A stretch of 22,667 nucleotides of DNA from a virus, in IMG/VR virus record IMGVR_UViG_3300030419_006921, positions 1 to 22,667 of that record; one strand, given 5' to 3'. The notes under the pieces are model-generated. The model was not told the origin of the DNA. It did no database searches and worked only from the letters and a program-made list of their open reading frames with translations. Of this stretch, positions 4,782 through 12,422 are shown piece by piece; position 1 is the stretch's first letter; the number at the start of each line of letters is the position of its first letter. A program made the position numbers and the translations under genes.

Positions 4782-5003
4782 CTATTTACGGAATAAACCC
4801 ACTAACACCAATAAAGCGACTAATCCAGCGAAACCGGATTCGCCGAATTTATTTATGATTAGTGTTAGGTTACCAATAACATTAACGCCGAAGACACCAG
4901 TACCGAAAATTACCTCGGATATAGCACCTATAGCAACAAAGGACATAAGAAGATGAGCTAAATCATCTACCCAGCCTTTGACGAGTGTTATGATTTCCTT
5001 CAT
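4782..5003 (-). CDS. Small two-TM membrane protein, holin-like
   Basis: 73 residues. A short amphipathic N-terminus (MKEIITLVKGWVDD) precedes a hydrophobic segment about 16-50 (HLLMSFVAIGAISEVIFGTG then VFGVNVIGNLTLII), a short KFGE turn, and a second segment FAGLVALLVLVGLF ending RK. Size, two membrane segments and a charged C-terminus are typical of phage holins, which form the membrane lesion at lysis. Similar small 'VFG..VIGN' membrane proteins occur in marine T4-type phages by my recollection, unverified here. No endolysin gene is nearby, so the holin role is only a suggestion. GGGAGA eight bases before the ATG supports the start. It is transcribed away from the late structural operon and has its own terminator. 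Confidence 0.65.
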   Translation of the reverse strand: MKEIITLVKGWVDDLAHLLMSFVAIGAISEVIFGTGVFGVNVIGNLTLIINKFGESGFAGLVALLVLVGLFRK

Positions 5004-5073
5004 TATTGTTTTCTCCCGTTGTTGTTTCTTATCACTAAACAGAAAAGGGATATTTAACTTCCTCAGTTCTGTG

Positions 5074-5092
5074 CTCGGACAGGATGCCCGAG
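5074..5092. other. GC-rich hairpin in the divergent intergenic region
   Basis: CTCGG / ACAGGATGC loop / CCGAG, embedded in AT-rich DNA between the divergent genes starting at 5003 (minus) and 5209 (plus). It abuts the late-promoter octamer at 5097-5104. A binding site or minus-strand leader hairpin is possible. The rest of the 205-base gap is AT-rich sequence with no gene I can support. Confidence 0.35.
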
Positions 5093-5096
5093 TATA

Positions 5097-5104
5097 TATA
5101 AATA
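5097..5104 (+). promoter_or_regulatory. T4-type late promoter (TATAAATA) for the tail operon
   Basis: Exact match to the T4 late consensus TATAAATA, in the intergenic region upstream of the structural operon and in the right orientation. Transcription would start near 5109-5111, leaving a leader of about 100 bases before 5209. A second, one-mismatch octamer TATCAATA lies at 5183-5190, nearer the gene. Together with the gp55-like gene this is the best promoter candidate in the window. Confidence 0.5.
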
Positions 5105-5208
5105 TTCTAATCCAAAAACTTTCAATAAGCTATATATATGAATCAACTTTGGGAGTTTTTACTATTTATTTATGAGTTATTGTATCAATAAACAACATAG
5201 GAAGTATT

Positions 5209-5601
5209 ATGTCAACTGAATACGAATTGTTTAAAGGTAAATCACTATCATCACTTTTCGAGGATATATATAATAATTCCAAACATAATAAACACCAACT
5301 CGAAGTATTGGTTAAAGAAGTTACGAGTTTCATCAAGGATGGGGATATGGCCGTTCAACTAATCCCTATGATAAAAGAGTATTTAGAGATAAATGTTAAG
5401 AATGATGAACAACTTGTTAAACTTGCTGGTATTGTTCAACGAATAATAGCCAATGAAAACAAAGGTGGTTCGGAAGCAGAGTTTGGATTATCGGATAATG
5501 AAAAAGAACAATTACTGAAAAGTATTGATGATGTTGTAGTAGATTTACAAAGTAAAACAGACGAAATAACAGACGAAGTAGAAAAAGTCAAAGGAAACTA
5601 A
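5209..5601 (+). CDS. Conserved-looking phage protein, first gene of the tail operon
   Basis: 130 residues, largely helical and soluble. The N-terminus YELFKGKSLSSLFEDIYNNS is followed by helices NKHQLEVLVKEVTSFIKDGD, a middle QLIPMIKEYLEINVKNDEQL and KLAGIVQRIIAN, then a Gly-rich linker and a C-terminal acidic coiled coil (SDNEKEQLLKSIDDVVVDLQ). By recollection, similar short proteins precede gp5-like genes in marine T4-type phages. I know of no function. The stop TAA directly abuts the ATG of the spike gene, so the two are coupled, and a role in spike or hub assembly is plausible. AGGAAG lies upstream of the start. Confidence 0.7.
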   Translation: MSTEYELFKGKSLSSLFEDIYNNSKHNKHQLEVLVKEVTSFIKDGDMAVQLIPMIKEYLEINVKNDEQLVKLAGIVQRIIANENKGGSEAEFGLSDNEKEQLLKSIDDVVVDLQSKTDEITDEVEKVKGN

Positions 5602-7161
5602 ATGGGTCATTGGACACCAAGCTCGGACTATTCAGATTCGGGCCCTAAAAAAACCTCATATGATAAAGATGGTAGTGGAGTGCCAACACAAGGTCGTGTC
5701 CGACAGATAGTAAAATCGAACACCCAAAATCCAAAAGGTTGGGAATACTACGAACTCGAAATAGCCGAAGTAATGGAAGTATTTGATTCTGAGGAAAAAT
5801 TACCTGAAAACGATAAGGGTGAGAAAATATGGGGTTTGTTAGGTTGTATAAAGGCACGACCACATCAATCGAGTAAAGATGAAATTGTTGCTAAATTAAA
5901 AATATATCAACCACTCGATATTAATATGACCAAGATGCCTTTGAGAAATGAGCATGTCGTAGTTGTAAAGTATTTAGGTAATCACTATTTTTTACCAGTT
6001 GTATCAATGTTGGGTAGTGTAAATGCAAATATAATACCAGGTACGAGTGGTTTTAGAGACCAAAAAATGATTGACGATGATTTTATATATGATTTTTTTG
6101 AGGCAAACCAAGAATTTGGAAATGATGAGAAAATCAAAAGACTTTTACCGAGAGAGGGTGATGTCACATTGGAAGGTCGATTCGGTAATACTATTAGATT
6201 TGGAAGTGCCATAGTTGAGGGAGCACATGGTGATGAACCATCCACTCAAGATTCACCAAATATTTTAATGAGAGTTGGACAATTAACAGACGCTGAATTA
6301 TTTGATGAGACTAACTTAAGAGATGAAATAGAAAATATTAATTTTAAACCTGCTGAAGAAAACATAAATTCAGATGGTAGTTCAATATGGATGACCACCG
6401 ACCAAAAGGTAAATCTTGACATAGAAGAAACAAATGCAGATGACCATTCATATATGACATCTTTTCATGAAGATGACCAACCAAATCTCGGTGGAAAACA
6501 AATTACAATTAATTCAGATAGAGTTACTTTCAATACAAAACGAGGTAAGATACTTGGATTCAGTCATGATGGTATTGGATTCTCAACCAAGAAAGCTTTT
6601 ACAGTTGATGCTGATGATGGATTAAACATCAACTCAGGTGGAGCCACAACCATAGATTTAAAACCTGGTGGTATTAGTTTAATCACGCCAGGTAACTCAC
6701 GATTAGATTTAGGAGAGGGTGGTAAAGAAGGTGGTTCTGATGTAATTTATTTATCAAGTGAATGTCCTTCATTTTTAACACTTGATGATAAGGCACACTT
6801 GGAAAGTTGTAAGGGTGCTAATGTTCACCTTGATGATTGTGCAGGACTTTACACGGACAATGGAAGTTACTTCAAAATTGGTGGTAGTAATGATGAAGCA
6901 GTTATATACATAAAAGGTCGTGATGATGTCAAGGAACAGCATTTGGTTTTCGGTGAGGAGTTGGCAGATTTATTGGATGGTATTTGTAATTCATTCGTTG
7001 AATTAGGAAGTACGATATTAAGTTTAGGTGGTATTGCAACTGGTGCAGGCCCAAGTGGCCCAATCAGTAGTGGCCCAACCAATCAGGCAGCAATAACTGC
7101 TTGGGAAGCAGGAGTAGAGACAATTAGGGCAAGAATATGTAATATCTTGACCAAGGTATAA
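5602..7161 (+). CDS. Baseplate central spike protein, gp5-like, without lysozyme
   Basis: 519 residues. Residues about 28-135 look like the OB-fold of gp5/VgrG-type spikes (GRVRQIVKS, YYELEIAEVMEV, NEHVVVVKYLGNHYFLPVVS). A linker then contains VTLEGRFGNTIRFGSAIVEG (about 189-208), a motif I associate with marine phage spikes. From about 300 the sequence turns into short repeated strands (KQITINSDRVTFNTKRGKIL, GLNINSGGATTIDLKPGGIS) typical of a trimeric beta-helix needle. T4 gp5 (575 residues) has a lysozyme domain between OB-fold and helix. None is visible here. Three Cys (388, 403, 413) fall near the distal part. The protein should form the membrane-piercing tip of the contractile tail. It follows the 130-residue gene without a gap. 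Confidence 0.75.
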   Translation: MGHWTPSSDYSDSGPKKTSYDKDGSGVPTQGRVRQIVKSNTQNPKGWEYYELEIAEVMEVFDSEEKLPENDKGEKIWGLLGCIKARPHQSSKDEIVAKLKIYQPLDINMTKMPLRNEHVVVVKYLGNHYFLPVVSMLGSVNANIIPGTSGFRDQKMIDDDFIYDFFEANQEFGNDEKIKRLLPREGDVTLEGRFGNTIRFGSAIVEGAHGDEPSTQDSPNILMRVGQLTDAELFDETNLRDEIENINFKPAEENINSDGSSIWMTTDQKVNLDIEETNADDHSYMTSFHEDDQPNLGGKQITINSDRVTFNTKRGKILGFSHDGIGFSTKKAFTVDADDGLNINSGGATTIDLKPGGISLITPGNSRLDLGEGGKEGGSDVIYLSSECPSFLTLDDKAHLESCKGANVHLDDCAGLYTDNGSYFKIGGSNDEAVIYIKGRDDVKEQHLVFGEELADLLDGICNSFVELGSTILSLGGIATGAGPSGPISSGPTNQAAITAWEAGVETIRARICNILTKV

Positions 7162-7162
7162 T

Positions 7163-7684
7163 ATGTTAAGTAAAAATAAACTTCAAAATTTATTAACTGA
7201 TAATTATAGTAATATACAAGAACGAGGTGGTACTAAGTTAGAATCGGCACAAGGTATGGCAGACGCAATAGTGAGTTACGCAGAGGATGCGGAACTACCT
7301 GTCGCACCATTATCTAAAGTTAAAACCGCTAGAGTTGGACAGGTAGCTTTACAATCTGCAATATTCGCAAGTTTTAGTTCGGGTGACCCAACGATGTCAC
7401 CGATTACACCTGCGATAGTTGCCTATGTGTTGAGTTCATTTACATTTTTTTCGTCCACACCACCAGCATTGATAAACACAGGTTTAGGTGCATGTGTAAT
7501 GGCTGTACCACCAATATTGGCACCAGTAACTGCACTCGGTATGGGTGGAGCGAGTCAAGCAGATGTGACTAAATTGACGGCAAATATTATACACGCATCT
7601 TTTAAAAGTATATTGTTTAGTGGAGCAGTAGTTTTGAATGGAGTAGCAGTAATTCCTCCAGTAGCAGGTGTTCCATTACTTTAA
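7163..7684 (+). CDS. Hydrophobic Ala/Val/Pro-rich tail-associated protein
   Basis: 173 residues. The N-terminal 45 are helical and polar (MLSKNKLQNLLTDNYSNIQE then SAQGMADAIVSYAED). The rest is strongly hydrophobic with Pro and Gly breaks (SPITPAIVAYVLSSFTFFSS, LGACVMAVPPILAPVTALGM, SGAVVLNGVAVIPPVAGVPL). The gene starts one base after the spike stop, with AAGG six bases from the ATG, and precedes other baseplate genes. Position fits a small spike or hub accessory, where T4 has its PAAR-type tip gene 5.4, but I do not see a PAAR pattern. It could also insert into membrane during injection. No family assigned. Confidence 0.65.
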   Translation: MLSKNKLQNLLTDNYSNIQERGGTKLESAQGMADAIVSYAEDAELPVAPLSKVKTARVGQVALQSAIFASFSSGDPTMSPITPAIVAYVLSSFTFFSSTPPALINTGLGACVMAVPPILAPVTALGMGGASQADVTKLTANIIHASFKSILFSGAVVLNGVAVIPPVAGVPLL

Positions 7685-7700
7685 AATAGAATAGGAGTCT

Positions 7701-8228
7701 ATGATGAAAAAGAAAGAACTAATAAACATAATAGAAAGATTAGTTCGTAAGGAAGTTGAGAAACAAGTTAATGAGATATTTATTAATGAAGGAAAGAAAG
7801 CTTTAGCGAATCGTTCCACTAAAAATGATGAAGTCTCATCCTCTTTAACTCAATTAGCAGAACAAGAGTATGTCCAACCAAAACCAAAGAAAAAAGAGTT
7901 CAAGGAATATACAAAAAATCCAGCTCTTAATAAAATTTTGAATGAGACGGTTGGTGGAGTTCCACAAGGTGATTCTGAATACCCAACAATGGGTGGTGGA
8001 ACTTATACATCTGATAGAGTACATGAGTTGATGGGTGGAAATCCGATGATGAAAAATACTGAACAAGGTAAAGAAAAAAGAAGACAAGTTGGAGCCGTAG
8101 AATCATTAAAGGCACAAGGTGTTAGTTCTGAACAAGTCGGTGAAGATGTTGTAAATGCACTCACAAGAGACTATAGTGGTTTGATGAAAGCTATTAACAA
8201 GAAAAAAGATAGTCACTATAGACCATAG
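7701..8228 (+). CDS. Small polar structural-operon protein, unidentified
   Basis: 175 residues (174 from the second Met). The N-terminal helix is basic/acidic (KKKELINIIERLVRKEVEKQ), then a Ser/Asn/Glu linker, a Lys/Pro stretch (QPKPKKKEFKEYTKN), a Gly-rich centre (VGGVPQGDSEYPTMGGGTYT) and a basic helical C-terminus. It has the look of a disordered assembly or scaffold-type protein. Two Met codons are adjacent. AGGAG at 7693-7697 is only three bases from 7701 but six from 7704, so translation probably begins at 7704. It lies between the hydrophobic protein and the gp25-like gene with gaps of 16 and 10 bases. I do not recognise it. Confidence 0.65.
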   Translation: MMKKKELINIIERLVRKEVEKQVNEIFINEGKKALANRSTKNDEVSSSLTQLAEQEYVQPKPKKKEFKEYTKNPALNKILNETVGGVPQGDSEYPTMGGGTYTSDRVHELMGGNPMMKNTEQGKEKRRQVGAVESLKAQGVSSEQVGEDVVNALTRDYSGLMKAINKKKDSHYRP

Positions 8229-8232
8229 GAGA
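8227..8232 (+). promoter_or_regulatory. Ribosome binding site for a TTG start
   Basis: AGGAGA six bases before TTG at 8239-8241. It overlaps the TAG stop of the previous gene and marks TTG as the start of the gp25-like gene. The next in-frame ATG is 19 codons later and has no such site. Confidence 0.7.
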
Positions 8233-8238
8233 AATTAA

Positions 8239-8655
8239 TTGTCTGTATTAGAAAAAGATTTAGACCCGGATGTGAAAATCGGTATATCTTTACCTATGGA
8301 TCACACGGATGGTTCAGGTTTTTTTCCTGGTACTTCAACGACACTCACACAGACAAGTAGTAATATAAGAAATCTATTACTTACAAATAAGGGTGAAAGA
8401 GTTGGACAACCTGAGTTTGGGTGTGGTTTATTAAATGTATTGTTTGAACCAATGAGTGACGATTTATTGGAAGATGTAAGAACTGAAATAGAAGATTCGA
8501 TAGCATTTTGGTTACCCCATGTTACGATAAATAATATAGGTGTAGACAGAGATGAAGCTGAACCCCAACAACTAAACATAATTATTGAATTCGCCTTAAC
8601 AATACAACCAACAGTACACGAAGTAATAACTCTGAATTTTCTTGTAGGTGAATAG
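8239..8655 (+). CDS. Baseplate wedge protein, gp25-like
   Basis: 138 residues, matching the gp25 / GPW family (T4 gp25 is 132 residues), a wedge component that helps trigger sheath contraction. Family marks are SSNIRNLLLTNKGERVGQPE (about 35-54), FGCGLLNVLFEPMS directly after, the helix DLLEDVRTEIEDSIAFWLPH, and closing strands with LNIIIEFAL and VITLNFLV. The start is TTG with a strong AGGAGA site. It is followed 10 bases later by the gp6-like gene, the usual gp25-gp6 order of contractile injection machines. Confident call. Confidence 0.88.
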   Translation: MSVLEKDLDPDVKIGISLPMDHTDGSGFFPGTSTTLTQTSSNIRNLLLTNKGERVGQPEFGCGLLNVLFEPMSDDLLEDVRTEIEDSIAFWLPHVTINNIGVDRDEAEPQQLNIIIEFALTIQPTVHEVITLNFLVGE

Positions 8656-8665
8656 GAGAAAATAG

Positions 8666-10651
8666 ATGCCAGCACAAAAAGAAGTAAGATATCTCAATAA
8701 AGACTTTTCAGGTTTTAGGTCTGATTTGATAGAATTTGCTAAACAATACTATCCCAATACTTATAATGATTTTAATGAAGCTTCACCTGGTATGATGTTC
8801 ATTGAAATGGCCTCGTATGTTGGTGATGTCTTATCTTACTATGTGGATTCCCAATTCAAAGAACAATTACTAGCATATGCAGAAGATACAAAGACATTGT
8901 TTGAGATGGCACAATCTTTTGGATATAAACCCAAGTTATCGGCACCATCGTTTACCAATCTTGATATATTCCAAATAGTTCCTGCAGTTGGTAGTGGTGT
9001 GAATGTGAGACCTAATTACAATTACGCATTACAAGTAAACGAAGGAACATTAGCATCTACTGGTACAACCACTTTTAGAATTAGAGAAAATGTCAATTTT
9101 TCTTACTCAAGTTCTTTCGACCCAACCACAGTAAGTATTTATGAAACATCAGGAACGGCTCCAACTTTTTATCTGTTAAAGAAAACAGTAGGTGTTGTAA
9201 GTGGAACAGTAGTTGAACAACAATTTAGTTTTGGAGATGCCAAAAAGTATCAAAGAATAATATTAGGAAGTGAAAATGTTTTAGAAATCATATCCTGTAC
9301 AGATAGTGATGGTAATACTTGGAAAGAAGTTCCATTCCTAGCACAAGATACAATATTCGATTCTGTTCAGAATACTGCAGCAAACGATCCTGAATTGTCA
9401 CAATATAGTGATGAGGCACCATATCTTTTAAAACTTCTAAAAACTCCAAAACGATTTAAAACTTTTATAAGGGCTGATGGTAGAACTGAATTAAGATTCG
9501 GAGCAGGTATATCCGACTCATTTGATGAGGAAATAGTGCCAAATCCAAGTAATGTGGGTTCTACATTACCAGGTAGTCCTACCTATTTAGATACATATTT
9601 CGACCCTACCAACTTTTTGAAGACGGAAGCCTATGGTCAATCACCATCCAATACGACACTTACAATCAAATATTCTCATGGTGGTGGGTTATCAGATAAT
9701 ACTACTCAAGATAGTATCACGAATTTATCAGAGATTTCTTTAACATTAGATGAAACGAGTTTGAGTCCAGCCTTGGTGGCAACAGTAAAAGATTCTGTAG
9801 CAGTAACTAATCCACACCCAGCTACTGGTGGTAAAGGTTCAGAAACTGCACAAGAATTAAAAGAAAATGCTTTAGCTTACTTTCAAGCCCAAGGAAGAAG
9901 TGTTACTCGTGAAGATTATATAACAAGGGTTTACGCACTTCCCCCTAAATTTGGAGCGATTGCTAAAGCATACATTGTTCAAGATGAACAATTGAATTTA
10001 CCAACAATGCAAAAGGAAGTCAAGGCAAATCTTTTCATGGATGAGAGGAACCTTGACCAACTTAAGGCACAAGATGCAGGTTCTTCCAATAGATTACCTA
10101 ATCCTAATGCACTTAATTTATACACTCTTGGGTATACAGCAAATAAAAAATTAACAACCCTAAATCTAGCGGTAAAAGAAAATTTAAAAACATATCTTTC
10201 ACAATATAGATTGATGACGGATGCTGTTAACATAAAAGATGCATACATTATTAATATAGGTTTAAAAGTTAATTTTATATGTCGTGCTGGATTTAACAAA
10301 GACCAAGTATCACTACAAGTTATACAAAAGGTGAAAGATTTTTTCCAAATAGATAGATGGCAGGTGAATCAACCAATTGTTTTACAAGAGTTGGCGTATG
10401 AACTATCTATCGTTGAAGGTGTAGGTGCAATTGTTCCACCAACAGTTGACAATCCAAAAAATGTACCAGTGTTGATTACCAATAAGTTTAGCACTGCAGA
10501 TGGTTATTCAGGTAACATATATGATATAAATTACGCAACCAAAGATGGTATAGTATACCCATCTCTTGACCCAAGTATATTCGAATTGAAATATCCAAAT
10601 GTTGATGTGGAAGCACGGTCAATTGGTGATTCAATTGGTAATAAATTGTAG
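8666..10651 (+). CDS. Baseplate wedge protein, gp6-like (baseplate J family)
   Basis: 661 residues, nearly the 660 of T4 gp6, which dimerises to form the inner ring of the baseplate. The N-terminus has the typical block YLNKDFSGFRSDLIEFAKQY, then NEASPGMMFIEMASYVGDVL and a run of helices to LFEMAQSFGYKP (about 75-90). The middle is beta-rich, probably a peripheral domain. The core fragment TAQELKENALAYFQAQGRSV with TREDYITRVYALPPKFGAI (about 392-432) is characteristic of baseplate J/gp6. The C-terminal part WQVNQPIVLQELAYELSIVE followed by GVGAIVPPTV closes the fold. Start at 8666 with AGGAGA upstream. Neighbour of gp25-like, as expected. Confidence 0.88.
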   Translation: MPAQKEVRYLNKDFSGFRSDLIEFAKQYYPNTYNDFNEASPGMMFIEMASYVGDVLSYYVDSQFKEQLLAYAEDTKTLFEMAQSFGYKPKLSAPSFTNLDIFQIVPAVGSGVNVRPNYNYALQVNEGTLASTGTTTFRIRENVNFSYSSSFDPTTVSIYETSGTAPTFYLLKKTVGVVSGTVVEQQFSFGDAKKYQRIILGSENVLEIISCTDSDGNTWKEVPFLAQDTIFDSVQNTAANDPELSQYSDEAPYLLKLLKTPKRFKTFIRADGRTELRFGAGISDSFDEEIVPNPSNVGSTLPGSPTYLDTYFDPTNFLKTEAYGQSPSNTTLTIKYSHGGGLSDNTTQDSITNLSEISLTLDETSLSPALVATVKDSVAVTNPHPATGGKGSETAQELKENALAYFQAQGRSVTREDYITRVYALPPKFGAIAKAYIVQDEQLNLPTMQKEVKANLFMDERNLDQLKAQDAGSSNRLPNPNALNLYTLGYTANKKLTTLNLAVKENLKTYLSQYRLMTDAVNIKDAYIINIGLKVNFICRAGFNKDQVSLQVIQKVKDFFQIDRWQVNQPIVLQELAYELSIVEGVGAIVPPTVDNPKNVPVLITNKFSTADGYSGNIYDINYATKDGIVYPSLDPSIFELKYPNVDVEARSIGDSIGNKL

Positions 10652-10661
10652 GAGACCATAG

Positions 10662-11780
10662 ATGCATTATTTTGAATACGCTACAAAAGACACGACATTA
10701 TATTCAAGAAGTGGCAGTCAAAACACAGGTATTGATGAGATAATAGAAGTAGTAAAGGATGTAAGTGCAGCTGGTGTTGTACAAGGTATAAGTCGAGTAT
10801 TGATTAAATTTGACACGACCTATATTTCATCTTCCGTTTCAAGTGGCTTGATTCCCTCAAGTTCATATACAAAATTTTATTTAAATTTATACGATGCTAA
10901 TTCTAATGGTCTGAATGTAAATCAGAATTTATATGCATATCCTGTCAGTCAATCTTGGGACAATGGATTTGGTAGGGAAGATAGTGTCCCAATCATCGCA
11001 GATGGGGCAAGTTATAATTTTAGAGACAACAATGATGTCAAAACCATGTGGACGGGTTCCATGACTGGTTCAGGTGGTACTTGGTACAATCAATATGAAG
11101 CTTCACAATCTTTCACTAATCAAGCCGCAGATGTTCGTATGGATGTTTCTAATATTGTTTGGAATTGGTTACATGGTGTAATACCAAATGATGGATTTAT
11201 GGTAAAAAGAAGTGGAAGTATTGGTAATTTAGATAGTACACTTGATGAGGGTACATCAAAGGCACTTGGTAACTTTTCATTTTTTAGTAGAGAAACCCAT
11301 ACCATTTATCAACCTAAGTTAGAGGTTGTTTGGGATGATTCTAAATGGAGTACTGGGTCGTTGGAATATTTGACTTCAACAGAACTTGAAGATGTCAAAC
11401 TATATCCAAGAAGTTTGAGAGACCAATATAAAGAAGATTCAAAAGTAAAGTTTAGAGTTGCTGGTAGACCATTATATCCTGAGAAAACCTTTTCCGCTAC
11501 GGCTGGATATTCAACTGGTTACAACACCGCTAAAATGCTACCAAGTGGTAGTACATTTTATCAAGTGGTTGATGTTTTCACAGATGATATTATCATACCA
11601 TATGGTAGTGGTTCAAAGGTAAGTTGTGATTCGACTGGTAATTATTTTAACCTACACTTAAAACCATTATTAGCTGATAGATTTTATCGTGTTGATTATA
11701 AAATCATAAGTGGTAGTGGCACTGCAGATGAGACAATACAGTTTTTCAATTACCTACCATCATTTAAAGTAGTAAAATAA
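10662..11780 (+). CDS. Tail/baseplate surface protein with DNRLRE-like domain
   Basis: 372 residues. The first 230 resemble DNRLRE-type beta-sandwich modules: DTTLYS start, [13 protein letters not shown], a strand [26 protein letters not shown], and [20 protein letters not shown] followed by FMVKRSG, with LEVVWDD closing. Such domains occur in secreted adhesins and phage fibres and often bind carbohydrate. The C-terminal part ([41 protein letters not shown]) is a second beta-rich region. No signal peptide, as expected for a virion protein. Placement straight after gp6-like suggests a peripheral baseplate or fibre attachment component. TAGGAGA site upstream. Family call moderate. Confidence 0.6.
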   Translation: MHYFEYATKDTTLYSRSGSQNTGIDEIIEVVKDVSAAGVVQGISRVLIKFDTTYISSSVSSGLIPSSSYTKFYLNLYDANSNGLNVNQNLYAYPVSQSWDNGFGREDSVPIIADGASYNFRDNNDVKTMWTGSMTGSGGTWYNQYEASQSFTNQAADVRMDVSNIVWNWLHGVIPNDGFMVKRSGSIGNLDSTLDEGTSKALGNFSFFSRETHTIYQPKLEVVWDDSKWSTGSLEYLTSTELEDVKLYPRSLRDQYKEDSKVKFRVAGRPLYPEKTFSATAGYSTGYNTAKMLPSGSTFYQVVDVFTDDIIIPYGSGSKVSCDSTGNYFNLHLKPLLADRFYRVDYKIISGSGTADETIQFFNYLPSFKVVK

Positions 11781-11790
11781 AGGAGTTAAA

Positions 11791-12093
11791 ATGTCATATA
11801 TTATAGCTGAACCTTGTGTTGGAACTTGTGATACAGCATGTGTTGAGGTTTGTCCAGTAGATTGTATCCATGGCCCAAACGACAGAGAGGGTAGTGGTGA
11901 AGAAGCAAAAGAAGATGGATTTGTTCCAAAAGAAACTGATTCACTTTACATAAATCCTGATGAGTGTATTGATTGTGGAGCCTGTGAACCCGAATGTCCA
12001 GTAGAAGCAATCTTTGAGGAAAGTGAAGTTCCTGCAGAATGGAATGAATATATTAAAAAGAATTATGAATTTTTTGGTTTGGAGATGAACTAA
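11791..12093 (+). CDS. Bacterial-type seven/eight-iron ferredoxin
   Basis: 100 residues carrying two cluster motifs. The first has Cys 9, 13, 17, 21 and 25 in [20 protein letters not shown], and the second is [15 protein letters not shown]. The C-terminal extension [12 protein letters not shown] is typical of the FdxA/Thermus 7Fe type. These proteins bind a [3Fe-4S] or [4Fe-4S] cluster plus a [4Fe-4S] cluster and carry electrons. Between the motifs sits a longer acidic insert (about residues 29-51). The extra Cys13 is spaced C-x3-C rather than the C-x2-C of Azotobacter ferredoxin I, so the first cluster may be of either type. It lies inside the tail operon, with AAAGGAG upstream and its stop overlapping the next ATG (TAATG). 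Either an auxiliary metabolic gene or an Fe-S protein used in the virion. Confidence 0.88.
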   Translation: MSYIIAEPCVGTCDTACVEVCPVDCIHGPNDREGSGEEAKEDGFVPKETDSLYINPDECIDCGACEPECPVEAIFEESEVPAEWNEYIKKNYEFFGLEMN

Positions 12094-12422
12094 TGCCCCT
12101 AACAAAAGAAGAACTACTGAAAAGTGAATTCTATCAAAAGTTAAAGGAACAAGATAGACAGACATATCTTAGTGAGTTAGAACAAAGACGAAAGCTTAGT
12201 GGGGGTGTAGTAGTTACTGAAAATGACCAAATAATTATCAACGAAATGACACCACCATTGAGAAATGATGCTGGTGTTTTTATAGCAGTTGAAGACCCAT
12301 TCGAAGAGGGAAAAAATTTAGAAGAAGACGACCAACTAATAAAGATTTCCAAAAAAACAACAGTCTATTCTACCGATCCTGTATGGAACAACATACTTAA
12401 TCGAGAATTTGAAGAATTATGA
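12093..12422 (+). CDS. Small acidic protein between ferredoxin and PKD tail protein
   Basis: 109 residues. A charged helical N-terminus (PLTKEELLKSEFYQKLKEQD then RQTYLSELEQRRKL) is followed by strands GGVVVTENDQIIINEM and GVFIAVEDPFEEG and an acidic C-terminus ending NREFEEL. Its ATG overlaps the ferredoxin stop and its own stop overlaps the next ATG (ATGA), with GGAG eight bases before the start. The three genes should therefore be made in step. It may be an adaptor or assembly partner for the large protein that follows. I do not recognise a family. Confidence 0.65.
   Translation: MPLTKEELLKSEFYQKLKEQDRQTYLSELEQRRKLSGGVVVTENDQIIINEMTPPLRNDAGVFIAVEDPFEEGKNLEEDDQLIKISKKTTVYSTDPVWNNILNREFEEL

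Noticed and set aside
4978-5175. Plus-strand open frame of 65 codons between the divergent genes
   Set aside because: It starts inside the minus-strand holin-like gene and crosses the promoter region, with no ribosome site.
5138-5191. 17-codon open frame upstream of 5209 (MNQLWEFLLFIYELLYQ)
   Set aside because: No Shine-Dalgarno sequence, AT-driven composition and no overlap with the next gene. It could be a leader peptide but nothing supports it.
8301-8675. Minus-strand open frame of 124 codons inside the gp25-like gene
   Set aside because: It is antisense to a clear baseplate gene, without a ribosome site or recognisable protein features.
11791-12093. Ferredoxin as a sign that the window is host chromosome
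   Set aside because: It is coupled on both sides to phage-type structural genes, so it belongs to the phage operon even if its origin is bacterial.
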